Source of the DNA: Annona cherimola | Taxonomy: Eukaryota > Streptophyta > Magnoliopsida > Magnoliales > Annonaceae | Assembly: GCA_030490835.1 (NCBI GenBank) | Contig: CM059971.1 | Span: forward strand, 75,348,224-75,412,223 | DNA length: 64,000 nt | Reading direction: 5' to 3' | Part shown: positions 47,165 to 59,074 of the stretch, in pieces | How positions within the stretch are numbered: the first letter of the stretch is position 1 | How the letters are laid out: every line of letters begins with the position of its first letter | Program-made: the position numbers and the translations under genes | Notes under the pieces: generated by a model | Seen by the model: only the letters and a program-made list of their open reading frames with translations | What the model was told of the DNA's origin: nothing | The model's database searches: none

Positions 47165-47886
47165 GGGTCAAATTAAAAACATTCCCCTTCCTAGATCTGA
47201 GGAGAATGATCTAATATATTAGAATCATAAGGCAAATGGCAAGTTCATTGTCATGTAATATATTAGAATCATAAAGCAAATGGTAAGTTCACTATTAAGT
47301 CAGCCTATACGATGATTCACCTTGAACTTGCACTTCAAGAGGGTCAAGAGCACCAACAAATGGATGGAAACTTGAAGTCAATCCTCAAAACTATCTAGAG
47401 TTGTAAAATTTTAAGAAAAATCTAGATCTTCAGCTGGCATATGATCACAAATTCTCTCCTCCAAAGAGCCAACTTGATTAGAAGAGGAATCACATGCAGA
47501 ACCCATTATACCATATGCAACAAGGAAGAAGCAGAAGGGAACAATGTGTACATTCTGGAGCTACTGCAAGGTTCAAAACTTATTTAACAACCCTCTCTTT
47601 GAAGCCTCATCGAGAAAACTATTTGCCAAGGTGGTGGATATTCTTATCTTCTAGCAAGAGAACAAGATAAATACCCTTTCGTTCTTTATCTTATAATTTG
47701 TTGGAGAATTTGGAGTATCAAGAACAACTATATAGCTAAAGAATTTCCCACTTCTCTAAAAAATTTGGTGATTTGGTGCATGAACTTTCTGCACTACTAT
47801 CAATCCTCTCTCTGTTCGCAGCAAGGGTATCTAAACTTGAATGAAAGTCTAGTCAAATGGCTTGCTCCAAGAATGGGACTTGTAAA
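47165..47886 (+). pseudogene. Older LINE, left part (ORF2 zinc-finger region to start of RNase H)
   Basis: This decayed LINE ORF2 remnant lies upstream of the younger LINE. GKFTIKSAY is coded at 47,282-47,308; this is the motif that opens the zf-RVT region of plant LINE ORF2. After frameshifts and stops a readable stretch gives CWRIWSIKNNYI and ends VKWLAPRMGLV, the lead-in to RNase H. The next residues (KLNVD) are found at 60,161 onwards, beyond the inserted younger LINE. A roughly 44-bp unit with AATATATTAGAATCATAA is tandemly repeated at 47,212-47,295. The upstream parts of this LINE are missing, so it was 5'-truncated or deleted. Confidence 0.72.
47869..47886. repeat. Left TSD of the younger LINE
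   Basis: AAGAATGGGACTTGTAAA here is repeated exactly at 60,148-60,165, after the A-rich tail. At 18 bp it is long, as expected for target-primed reverse transcription. The first bases may overlap the tail. Confidence 0.9.
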
Positions 47887-48120
47887 CAACTTCTGGTAGT
47901 GAAAAAAGTGAGAACCTCTCCTCCGTCTGGGGATGGCGACCATCACCTCTGCCACCCCTCGGCCGTGATCCGGGTGGGCGACTTGGCCACGAAAACGAAC
48001 AAGGGAGCAGGGAAGGTACCTCGAGCGGAGAGTGGAACAGAGCCGCGCCATGTCCAATTTACTCGGGGAGGAGATTCAAACTCTGAAACTCGACAGTGAC
48101 CAGACTGTTGTTCCCGAGTT

Positions 48121-49678
48121 TGATGGCAAAACCCAAGAGGGGAGGGGTGAATTGGGTATTTAAAAATTTATAAGTTAAACAGAAACTTAACCCCGGATTA
48201 ATCTAGTCCCCTTAATGAAGAAACGAAATGGAAAGCAATGTAATGTAGAGAGCAGAAATGTAAATCAAGCAGACAAGAATTTTATAGTGGTTCGGGCAAC
48301 CTCCCTACTCCACTCTTCCAAGCTCACACTCCTTGTAACTTGGGTTTCACTATTGTATTCTCTCAATACAATTAGAGCCACTGCTCTCTTCTAGATTCTA
48401 GCTCTAGGGGGCATCAATAAAACACAGCACAAGTAGGTGATGAGTCACACTCCAATCACACACTACTTTGCTTACACTTGATCTTAGTTCCTCAAACTAA
48501 ATCAAGTTTAACACATACAAATGAAACAATAAGAAAACTACACTTTACAGTTGTGTAGTAGCATTTTTGGTGCAGAGAAGAACTTGTTGTAATGGCTTTG
48601 AAGATTCTGAAATATAACTCTTGCAACTTGAAGTGAAATTCTTCCTCTTTGAGTGGCTTGATCTCTTTTGAGCTCTTGAATGTAGTAGTTAAGCACACTT
48701 AATGATTCTCAGCTACTTCCCTCGTCCACCATGAATGCTATTTATAATTTTGGAGGGAATCCGAACGTTAGAGGGTAGGTGGCGCGCATTTAATGCGCCA
48801 ACGTTCGAATAAATTCCGACCGTTGCGCCCCAAGTCGCATGTGGAGTCGACTTGGCCTGCGACTTGGCTTCCAAGTCGCACCTGGAGTCGACCTCGTGTG
48901 CGACTCCAGTTCTCCAGATTTTCAAGTCCGAGTCTGGATCGACTTGGCCTTCAGTCCTCAACTCAAGTCGATCCTGGAGTCGACTTGGGTTGCGACTTGG
49001 CGTGGTCTTTTGCAAGAACACCTTGATCTTCTTGAACTGGCTTGAACTTTGTTAAATTTGTCTTCATGACTTGGATATTTCTTCATTTGGAATAAGCTTG
49101 AAGATTAGCTTTGGACTTGATAGACTTGATTTGAACTTTGAATATGAATCTTAGCTTTTGATCTTCAAGAAACTTTAGTTGCTTTTTGAGAATGAACTTT
49201 GCATCTTATTTGGATTTGATAAAGTCCAAATTGATCCTTGGAATAAGCTTGAAACTTCAATCTTCAAGTCTGAACTCCTCAAGTCGAAGTTGGAGTCGAC
49301 CTCGTCTGCGACTTCGCCCAAGTCGCACCTGGAGTCGACTTCGCCTGCGACTTCGTCATGTCCGTTTCCTCTTTTTCAACTCTGGATGCTTGAAGTCGAT
49401 GTTGGAGTCGACTTCGTCTGCGACTTGGTTTCCTAAGTCGCACCTGGAGTCGACTTGGCCTGCGACTTCACTTGTTCTTCTCCCATTTTCAACTCTAGAT
49501 GCTTGAAGTCGATCTTGGAGTCGACTTGGTATACGACTTGGCTTCCATACTTGATTTTCTTCAAATGAATATTCCTTAAACATTTCTACAAACTTGTTAG
49601 TAGCCAAGACTTACTCAAATTGATTTGTTTAATCATCAAAATATAGATTTAGCTAGTTTTCCACATATTTCCAACACA
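48121..49678. mobile_element. Solo-LTR-like insert in LINE ORF1
   Basis: This 1,558-bp piece interrupts ORF1. It starts TGATGG and ends CCAACACA, as LTRs do (TG...CA). The 5-bp flanks GAGTT (48,116-48,120) and GACTT (49,679-49,683) match at 4 of 5. No coding sequence, primer-binding site or polypurine tract pair is seen, so a solo LTR or short LTR-derived element is the best reading. The 3' half is packed with GGAGTCGAC palindromes. Frames inside it (for example 48,713-49,021 and 49,186-49,506) arise from these repeats. Class is inference. Confidence 0.55.
48831..49560. repeat. Palindromic GGAGTCGAC tandem repeats
   Basis: Eight exact GGAGTCGAC motifs plus one variant occur, most framed as AAGTCGCA ... 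GGAGTCGACTTG ... TGCGACTT. Each unit is thus a small inverted repeat around a GTCGAC palindrome. In 49,273-49,560 a longer composite unit of about 115 bp, ending TTTCAACTCTGGATGCTTG, repeats about 2.5 times. Confidence 0.85.
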
Positions 49679-51049
49679 GACTTGCCGAAAAATTGTACCT
49701 GGCGAAAAACCGGCGGCCCTTTGCTCTCTCTGGACGCAAAAACACTACAACAGGGAGGTGTTTAAAGCCACCATGAGAAAGGTGTGGCCAACGGCAGCGA
49801 GGGTGACGATCACACAGGTTGAAGACAATCTTTTTCTTCTGCATTTCAAAACGGCGGAGGATCGCAACATTGTGATGAAGGGTTGACCCTGGACGTTTGA
49901 TCGGCAGCTGGTGGTTGTGAAGGAGCTGCTCCAGGTCACTTCGCTGGGGCAGTGACGATGGCTAGATCACCCCTATGGATTCAGATAAAGAATGCCCCGT
50001 ACCTGCTCGACAAATTGTCACTGGGAAACGCAGTGGGTTCGTCTTTTGAGCAGTGTCTTCAGGTGGAACATACGGACCATCTCATCAGAATGCAAGCGAT
50101 GGTTGATCTCACACAGCCTCTTCAAAGGGGAATCTTCATCCAAATAGACAATTTGGAGAGACAATGGCTAGCCTTCCAATATGAAAAATTACCCACCTTC
50201 TGTTACGCATGTGGTAGAATTGGGCATACTTTCAAGGACTGTAGGCATAGTCCCAACCTACATGCTAAGATGAAGGAGGAGGACCTCCCATATGGCAATC
50301 AGCTGCGGGCAGGCTTCCATCATATGCCTTTGTCATCCGGGAAGGGAAATGTGCAGCAACGGTCCCCAAGGCTATATGGAGATCAGGAGGCAGCGCCCCA
50401 CTCACTCACGACAGCAATGCCAATGCCTCACCAGATACCCAAGTCGAACATCTCCACAAGATGCCCCTCCCAAAACTGCTCCCCTACCTCATCCACTCCG
50501 GATAATGAACTTGCACAGTATGCACAACCAGCTTTGTCACAAGGCAAGGGATCCACTCCCCTTGGTAGTCTGGCCTGCCGGACTTCTTCCCATGCAGCTC
50601 TCAATCCATCTGAACTCACAGTGAAGGACGAAAATTCCATGTTTGGGGAAGAACAGAAATGGCTATCTAAACCAGCGGCCTCTCTTAATGCCATTGCCCC
50701 TCTCATATTGCATAACCAGTCTCAAGACGAACCGACTCAGCCGGTTTTGGGGTCCAAGTCTGAGGGAGAGTCCAAAATATTGGAACCGACGATGGCAACT
50801 GATGAACCTGTACAACCTTTTATGTTGGGGAATGGACCAAAACGCCAATGGAAACGTAGAGCTCGGCAGTTGTTCCCGACTGAGGGGGAAGTAAGTCCCC
50901 TACACCATAACACGTCAACCCCAACAAAAAGATCATACAACATGGAGGTGAGGGAGGATGCAAGCCCCGTGCAAAGGCCGACCAAGAGAGGCAGGATAAG
51001 CCAAGTGGAACTGGTGGAGGCTGAGGATTCCCCTCGGCCCCACCTTCAG

Positions 51050-51054
51050 TAATG
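51050..51054 (+). promoter_or_regulatory. TAATG stop/start overlap between ORF1 and ORF2
   Basis: The TAA that ends ORF1 shares its last A with the ATG of ORF2. Such a UAAUG junction allows termination-reinitiation in some LINEs; the silkworm SART1 element is a known case. Use of that mechanism here is inference. Confidence 0.6.
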
Positions 51055-54000
51055 GCCCTCCTAGCTTGGAATTGTCGTGGGCTTGGGAACCCACGGGCAA
51101 TTCGGTGCCTGCTTGACATTATCAAGAGGAAAGTTCCCAGTGTGGTTTTCCTTTGTGAGACCAAACGTTCGAGTAGGGAAATGGACTTTGTGAGAAGAAA
51201 ATTGAAGTTTGAATGTTGTTTTGCTGTCGACTCAGAGGGCAGGAGGGGAGGACTGTGCCTACTTTGGAATGAGGACTATGGAGTCATAATCAGGAGCTAC
51301 TCAAAATACCATATTGACGCTGATATCCTGGGGTGGCGGTTCACGGGCTTTTATGGCCACCCGGAGGTTTGGCGGAGGACTGAAAGCTGGGATCTTCTTT
51401 CTTCTCTCCACGCACAATCAAGGACACCCCTGGCTTATCATGGGAGACTTTAATGAGGTCGTCGGTCCATCCGAATACAGAAGTTGCAGGTCGAGACCGG
51501 AGAATCAGATGGATTCTTTTCGGAATGTTATGGACACATGTAATTTAATTGACTTGGGTTTCGTTAGCCCCCCTATGACTTGGCGGAACAATAGGAGGGG
51601 AAGACAGAGGGTTGAGGCACGATTGGATCGTGGCTTGGCATCTCCACAGTGGCTAGCCATCTTCCCTTTTGCAAAGGTCCACCACCTATCGTCGGCATCG
51701 TCAGACCATCACCCCATAATCCTCATCCTCAATTCTATGCAGCACATGAGAAAACCCAAACGTGATTTCAAGTACGAGCTTTTTTGGGCCAGAGATAAAG
51801 ACACACATGATATCATTGAACAAACTTGGACAACAACCAACTCAACAGAATCCTCCCCCAGTGAAATTCTGTTGAGAAAAATTCAGAAGTGCAGCTTCGC
51901 ATTATCTAGATGGAGCAAGAACAAATGGGGGAGCCTTCGTAAGCTTATAAATCAAAAGCAAGGGGAATTACATTCTTTGAACTCCCAGATACCTTCTGAT
52001 CGTAGAGATACAGATATCCAACGTGTCCAACAACAAATTCACTTCCTCTTGGAAGATGAGGAGTTATTATGGAAGCAGAGAGCCAAAGTGCATTGGCTTC
52101 AACACGGCGACAGAAATACCTCCTTCCACCGTGCCGCGTCCAACCGCAGAAGACGCAATTTTATTGAATCTCTTATGGATGACAGGGGAGCTCGGATCAC
52201 TGATACTCGGGGGTTGCTTGCTATCACACTATCATACTTTAAGGGGGTTTTCTCTAGTTCAGCTCCTTCCGACCTGCACCGCATCACGGATTTAGTTACA
52301 AGGAAAATATCAATCGCTTCACATGAAAGTCTTACCAGGCCCCTATCATTAGAGGAGGTGTTGAAAGCCTTAAAATCTATGAATCCATCAAAATCCCCTG
52401 GGCTTGATGGTCTCCCTGCTGGCTTCTTCCACACACACTGGAGTATCGTTGGGCGTGACATCTTCACTATGTGCAAAGCTTTTATGGATGATTGTTCACC
52501 GCAGCATCACTGTCAACAACTCCAAGCACTCAACCACACCAACATTGTATTAATTCCAAAGAAACCGGGTGCGGATAAACTTGGAGATTTCCGCCCCATC
52601 AGCCTGTGTAATGTCGCCTATAAAATTCTGGCAAAGGTATTGGCCAATCGCCTAAAATGCTGTCTCAATGAAGTTATCTCTCCTCAGCAGAGCGCGTTTG
52701 TCCCTGGACACCTCATAACTGATAACATGTTGGTGGCGTATGAAGTTATTCGCTCACTTCGTCAGAGAAGGATGGGGCATAAGCATGAATTGGCCGCCAA
52801 GCTGGACATGTCAAAAGCCTATGATCGGGTTGAATGAGATTTTCTGAGTCAAATGATGGCAGCTATGGACTTCGGTCCTGTGTGGATCAGCTGGATTCGA
52901 ATGTGTGTATAGTCTGTTCGCTACCGGATTTTAGTGAATGGACATAAAACCGCTCTCCTCACTCCACAGCGGGGTCTGCGCCAGGGCGATCCGCTTTCTC
53001 CATATCTTTTTCTTATCTGTGCAGAGGGTCTCTCTCTTCTTCTCGCCCAGGCTCAGCTCCACCAGTCGCTCCATGGTATCAAACTCTGTCCGAGGGGACC
53101 CACCTTGTCTCAGCTTTTCTTTATAGATGATGCCCTCATCTTCATAAAGGCCACTGATGCCCAAGCGAGACTGCTTCTCTCCATTCTGCGAATATACAGT
53201 GAATGCTCTGGAAAAGTCATAGATATCAATAAGACTGCACTCTTTTTTAGCTCTAATACCAACCAGGTTGTGAGAAGCTCTATTATTGGGGTGTTTGGAT
53301 CGTGTGCTATGGACTTCAACTCTTATTTGGGGCTGCCTGTATGGTTAGGGCGATCTAAGAAAGATATGTTTAGAGAGCTAAAGGACCGTGTATGGCGGAA
53401 GATCCAGGGATGAAAGGGACGATTACTATCGTGGGGTGGCAAGGAGATTCTTATCAAAGCGGTAGCCCAAGCTATTCTCATATACTCTATGAGTATTTTT
53501 CTCCTCCCCATAAGCTTTTGTAATGAAATTGCGAGTATACTGAGTAAATTTTGGTGGGGCGAAAGCGATGGAAAAAGAAAGATGAGTTAGGTAGCGTGGA
53601 AGGATATGTGCAAGACTAAGGTTGCTAGGGGTATGGGTTTTAGAGATCTGATCTCCTTCAACAAAGCATTACTAGCCAAACAGGTGTGGCGGCTGGTATC
53701 AAACACTGATTCCCTTTGTTACTCTATTCTGAGGGCCAAATACTTTAGTCATGGAAATCTTTGGGCCTCTAAGGCGAAGCCATCAGATTCATTCACCTGG
53801 AGGAGCGTCCTTCGAGCCAAAGATGCAATCCTTGGGGGATGTCGGTGGAGTATTGGCTCAGGGGACCAGGTGAATTTTTTTCAGGATAAGTGGCTTTCTG
53901 CACCACTTTTCAAGGCTGGGCCTTTACCGACACACATTTTTGATGACTCGAAGGTTAGTTTCTTCCGAAATGAACTGGATGGTCTATGGGAAGAAACTCT

Positions 54001-55013
54001 TGTTTTGTAAGCAGTTGGGGAGAGGGGCGTGACATCATTTTTTCAACCCCGCCTCCAATTGGGGGGGAGGAGGATCTCTGCTATTGGGAACCCGAACCAA
54101 ATGGACACTTCTCGGTGAAGTCTGCATATAGGCTCCTCACACAGAAAGCGGAAGGGTCTTTGGTGGATGGTGAGGCCGACAGTGATCGAAACCAGGGGAT
54201 TTTCAAACTCATCTGGAGAGTAAAACTCCCAAGCAAGATACCGATCTTCTGTTGGAGGCTGTTCCTGGATGCTCTCCCTACCTTTCTCAACTTGCAGCGT
54301 CGTGGTATCAATGTGGACACATCATGCCTCTTCTGTCAGCAGCATGCGGAAGACATATCTCACCTTTTCATCAACTGCATTGTCACCCAGCCGATTTATC
54401 ATAATGTTGTGGGTGATCTTCTTCCCTTTGTACAGGGTTCTTCCTTTCTGGATATCTTTCGGGCTTTCACCACTGCTAATTGTTTGGATGCCTTTACTCT
54501 ATTTCTCCTATATTGCTGGTGCATCTGGTTCCTTCGGAACCAACTCCGGGTGGAGGGTATACCACCGGTGTTTTCGGAGGTTAAGGAGTGGTGTATAAAC
54601 TTCGGAGACCAGTATCGGACGGTGATGGAAAATGGGAGGACAACTTTTTTTGAGAAACCCCTGGTTGCTCGGTGGACTAAACCAAGCGGAGGCACATTCA
54701 AAGTAAATATTGATGGGCGAAAGAACAGCCAGACTAACTGTACGGGTTTCGCGGCAATCATCAGGGACTCCAATGGCTCCTTTGTGGCTGTGAAGGGATG
54801 GAATCGGCGTGAACATCTGGATCCGCTGATCATGGAAGCTACCGCTTTGTGCCTGGGGTTAACGTGGGCCTTGGAGGCTCATTTCGATAACCTACAGGTG
54901 GAATCCGACTCCTTCACTCTCATTGATTTTTTGACTGGTGAACGCTCTATTAGGGCGCCGGTGGGTACCATAGTTTCACAAATTCATCAAATTGCCCTAC
55001 TGGTCCATTCTTT

Positions 55014-55021
55014 GTCCTATC
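55014..55021. repeat. Left TSD of the hAT
   Basis: GTCCTATC here recurs exactly at 59,898-59,905. Eight bases is the standard hAT duplication. Confidence 0.95.
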
Positions 55022-55343
55022 TAGGGGTGCAACTTGGGCCGGGTTCGGCCCGAACCCGGCCCGCCGAACCCGCAGTTTGGCAGTGTTAGATCTGCTCATT
55101 CTCCAGCCCGAACCCGAGACCGATTTGAAATCGGTCTCGGTTTCGGGTTGATGAGAACCCTAACCCGTTCAACCCGAACCCGAATTCAACGCTGATAGTA
55201 TATTAGCGATTTTTCCTGCGATGGTCGATGGATGCCCTGATTTCAGATTTCCCCCCCAAATTTTCCTGTCTGCCAAATCCAATCTTCCCGCTACGGCACT
55301 GCCCACAGGCCACAGCCCTCTCCAGTCTCCAGTCTCCACTCTG

Positions 55344-55636
55344 GCACTCTCTAGAATCTAGCTCGGGCGTTCTCCTCTACCGGCAGCAAATCTCGGCGAG
55401 ACGGTGACTGCGATTAGCTTCTGTCGTCCAGATCCTCCTTCACCAGCTCCGACGTCGGCGAGCTCGTCCCGGCTACGGCACCAGCAGCAGCACTCTCTAG
55501 AATCTAGCTCGGGCGTTCTCCTCTGCCGGCAGCAGATCTCGGCGAGACGACGACTGCGATTAGCTTCTGTCGTCCAGATCCTCCTTCACCAGCTCCGACG
55601 TCGGCGAGCTCGTCCCGGCTACGGCACCAGCAGCAG
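55344..55636. repeat. 146-bp tandem duplication in the hAT leader
   Basis: A unit starting GCACTCTCTAGAATCTAGCT and running to CACCAGCAGCA occurs at 55,344 and 55,490 with only a few differences. It is GC-rich and lies upstream of the receptor fragment. It may be part of the captured gene's 5' region or of the transposon leader. Confidence 0.85.
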
Positions 55637-55734
55637 CACCTAGCACCCAGCACGGCAGCCGCAGTAACGACGGGCTAGTCGCCCACCGCAGCTGGCACCT
55701 TCTCGTGCAGCCGCGCTTCATCATCTTCCTCAGT

Positions 55735-56330
55735 TCCTCTGATGTGGCCGCACTGATTTCCTTCCGTTCATCATCCATCGATAGAGATCCAAATCAACTT
55801 TTGCGGAATTGGGATCCCATCTCCCCAAATCCATGCTCCTGGAATGGAGTCATCTGTTCCAAGCCTGACCAACGGGTGGTCGCACTCAATCTCACCAATG
55901 TCAGCCTCGTCGGTCTTCTCTCCATTGACCTTCTCACGCGTCTGGAAAACCTCCAGAATGTGAGCGGTGAGCCTCGGAGGGAATTCCTTCTACGACAGCC
56001 TATCCACCACCAACGCTACTCCGCCGCCCTGTAGCTTCCAACTTCTGGATCTTTCATCCAACAACTTGTCTCAATCCATCCCGCCAGCATTCCTGTAATC
56101 CTGCAACCATCTCGTCTCCCTCAACCTCTCCAGCAATTCCATCTCCGGCGGTCTTTTCCTTTTCCCTCCATCGCTTTCCCAGCTCAATGTCTCCCGCAAT
56201 CAGATTTTGGATTCTCAGCTATTGAACTATTCACACGAACTGCCAGAATTTTTAGTATCTCAACTTGTCTGCCAACAAGCTGACAAAACAACAACTATTT
56301 TGGTGGAAAAATCTTAATTCAATTTGTTAA
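55735..56330 (+). pseudogene. Captured fragment of a BRI1-LIKE LRR receptor kinase, ectodomain start
   Basis: The translation opens with a plant LRR N-terminal cap (DVAALISFRSSSIDRDPN, then NPCSWNGVICS and RVVALNLTN). It continues through several leucine-rich repeats (FQLLDLSSNNLSQSIP, HLVSLNLSSNSISGG, then a decayed LNLSANKLT). The cap sequence and the GNSF/SSNSISGG spacing resemble BRL1/BRL3-type brassinosteroid receptors, which is a judgement from memory of the family. A frameshift near 55,970, a TAA near 56,095 and later shifts break it. There is no island domain, membrane helix or kinase. It lies wholly inside the hAT, in the same direction as the transposase. Confidence 0.72.
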
Positions 56331-56886
56331 TAAATTTCATTAGGATCAAAATATTCCTGAAAATTTGTGGTGATCTTGAATATGCTATAATCTTGACTAG
56401 CTTTGTTTTTCAATTTCTCAGGTGGGTAAGAAACTATCAGAACTAATTCGGGATTCAGGTGCGCAGGCATCACTGCATCAAGAATTGAGCACGACAGTCC
56501 ACGCTGCCCACCTCTGTAATTAGCTTTCCTTTTATAACTGTCATTTCGTTTCAGTCCTTAAATTATTTTTTTCCATTTCGTAAGTTAGAACATGATTTGA
56601 TTTGCATGCTCGTATGAAACACCTCATCTTAGTAAATTCATGAAATCTTAGATATATTTTTTGGGCTTTTGCCCAACAAAAAATTATTTTCAAATTCTAA
56701 ATCGGGCAATTTAAGGCATGCATTTGGTATAAAAGATCGGCATTTTATGATTTTAAGGCATGCATGCTTGTGGTAATATGTATTGGTTGATATTGATATA
56801 ATGTAGGAAGAATTATTATAATTGAAATAAAAATATCTAACTGTGATTATATGTTATGAAAATGATATCTAGGTGGTTAATAAAAT

Positions 56887-59074
56887 ATGGACGGTTCAAG
56901 TAATATGCAAGACAAGAATAGTGAACAAGAGATCGACAGTGAGCAAATAAAAAATACAACAACTGCTTCAAACACTATTGATCTTACAGAAAGTTCGGAT
57001 GCAAACGAGCCTCTTCTCAAGAAGAAAAAAGGATATAAATTTTCATCACCAGTTTGGGAAGAATTTGAAAGGATTTTGGACCAAAATGGAAAAGTGGCAT
57101 GGGGAATTTGTAAGTATTGTAAGATTAAACTTAAGTGTCCAAGTACTCAAGGAACAAGCACATTAACTAGACACTTAAAGTTATGCAAGTATAATACCAA
57201 CAAAAGAGCTAAGGGTCAGCGTTTGTTATCATTTCAAACAGTAACTGATGATGGTGGAATGGTTATGTCAAATTGGAAGTTTGACTAAGAAGCTTGCAAA
57301 AGAGCAATGGCAAGAATGATCATTCTTGATGAATTGCCGTTTAAATTTGTTGAAAAGGAAGGGTTTAGAGAATTTTGCAAAGTTGTGCAGCCACTCATCA
57401 AACATGTTTCAAGGACCACAATTGTCAAAGAAATTTTCAAAATATACATGTTAGAGAAGGCTAAATTACGAAAGATTTTTAGTGAGGATGTTCGGCGTGT
57501 ATGCTTGGCAACAGATTTGTGGACTTCAAATCAAAATATTGGGTATTTATGTTTGACTGCTCATTTTATAGATTCTAATTGGACTCTTCAAAAGCGTATT
57601 CTTAATTTTTGTATTCTTCCTTCACCACACACGGGGGAAGCTATTGCTAACGCAATTGAAGAATGTTTGAATGATTGGAATATTGGACAAGTGTGTACCC
57701 TTACTGTTGACAATGCATCAGCCAATGATGTTGCGCTAAACACTTTGCGTTTAAATTTAAAAATGAAGAATGCTCTCTTTGGGGATGGAGAATCTTTACA
57801 TGTCCGTTGTGTTGCGCACATTTTAAATTTGGTTGTGAAAGAGGGAACCGAACAAATCAAGGATTCCATTGCTCGAATTCGTAATAGCATAAAGTGGGTC
57901 AAGAGTTCTCCTAGTAGAGAACAAACATTTGGAAAATCTTGTGAAAGTGTTAGAATTTCGACTAAAATGTCTTTGTGTTTAGATGTGCCAACACGTTGGA
58001 ATTCTACATACTTGATGTTGAAACATGCTCTACCCTTTGAAATGGCTTTCAAACATCTTGAAGTGAATGATGCAAGTTTTAGAAGCTCTAGTCCACCTCT
58101 TGAAGAAGATTGGAACCATGCCAGAGTCCTTTGTGATTTCTTGGTTTTGTTTTTTGATGCTACTGAAATCTTGTCGGGTACTAAATATGTCACTTCCTCA
58201 TATCATTTTCCTCAACTTGATGCAATTCAAGATCGATTAAAGTCATTTCCAGCCGAGAATGATAATCCTATCCTTCTTCACATGTGCAACAAAATGAAGG
58301 AAAAACTTGCAAAATATTGGGGTTCTGTTGATAAGTTCAACATTTACTTGCTCATTGCGGTAGTGTTTGATCCACGATACAAGCTAGGCTATTTGGAATT
58401 TTGTCTTAGTATTTTCCTTCCTGCGGATCAGGTTTCTACATTATCAAAGAAAGTGTATGATAAAATGGTTGAATTATATGGATCTTATAAATCTGGGTCT
58501 ACTAGTAGTACTACAAGTTCTTTGTCTGAAGCGAGCGGGGCACCATCCGAATCAAAGAATTCAAAATGGAAGCTGTGGCAATCTATGAATAGCAGTAATG
58601 TTGGAGTTATCACAAATGAAATTGATGCCTATTTAAAAGATCCAGTTGAGAATGAAATAGAACCATTTGATATTTTAGCATGGTGGTCAACGGCTACAAA
58701 ATACAGGATTTTATCTTTTATGGCAAAAGATATTTTGGCTATTCCTGTTTCAACAGTTGCATCAGAATCTGCATTTAGCACTGGAGGACGTGTTCTTGAC
58801 CAATATCGTAGTTCATTAACACCCATGTTGGTTGAGTGCCTAATTTGCTCTCAAGATTGGTTGAAAGCATCTCCAGTCGATTTAAATTATGAAGAATTTG
58901 TTGATCAACTAGACAAATGCGTAAGAGGTAAAATATATTTTTCTATGTTTTAATCATATCCCTTACTCTTAACATTATTTTTAATGCCAATATTTATTTT
59001 TTTCAGATGAAGTTTCTCAAACGTCGAGAAATGCTGCTTCAGGATCGTTACCACCTATTCCATCAAGAAATTAA
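56887..59074 (+). pseudogene. hAT transposase (BED zinc finger, Ac/Ricesleeper type), one nonsense codon
   Basis: The protein cuts and joins the hAT ends. About 702 residues are readable: a BED finger (C75, C78, H96, C100), then the catalytic core (CLATDLWTS, LTVDNASAND, CVAHILNLVV, PTRWNSTYLML, VFDPRYKLG), then the C-terminal hAT dimerisation domain (WWSTATKYRILSFMAKDIL, VASESAFSTGGRVLDQYRSS). The only lesion in the main exon is TAA at 57,286-57,288, between FD and EACKRAMARMII, where family members carry glutamine (CAA). A GT-AG intron is likely at 58,928-59,006. It joins ...KCVR to D-EVSQTSRNAASGSLPP and a stop at 59,072-59,074. Start chosen: first ATG before the BED finger, in frame with the rest. 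Confidence 0.9.

Larger units (their letters stand above)
48050..51052 (+). pseudogene. LINE ORF1 protein, disrupted
   Basis: ORF1 encodes the RNA-binding protein of the LINE. It starts MSNLLGEEIQTLKLDS and is broken after about 23 codons by the insert at 48,121-49,678. The next part reads as a DUF4283-like domain (NREVFKATMRKVW ... PWTFDRQLVVVKEL). A TGA stop lies at 49,884-49,886, and a one-base frameshift near 49,951 leads into an open stretch to the end. There a zinc knuckle C-X2-C-X4-H-X4-C (CYACGRIGHTFKDC) lies at 50,201-50,242. The last 300 residues are low-complexity with basic patches. The stop codon overlaps the ORF2 start by one base. Stops, frameshift and insert make it non-functional. 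Confidence 0.85.

Noticed and set aside
48831..49560. CRISPR-like array
   Set aside because: The repeats are short palindromes in a nested minisatellite without constant-length spacers, in plant nuclear DNA.
48713..49607. Several overlapping frames of 67-106 codons on both strands
   Set aside because: They are produced by the GGAGTCGAC palindromic repeats; similar peptides appear in all frames.
57588..58193. 201-codon minus-strand frame
   Set aside because: It is the antisense shadow of the hAT transposase exon.
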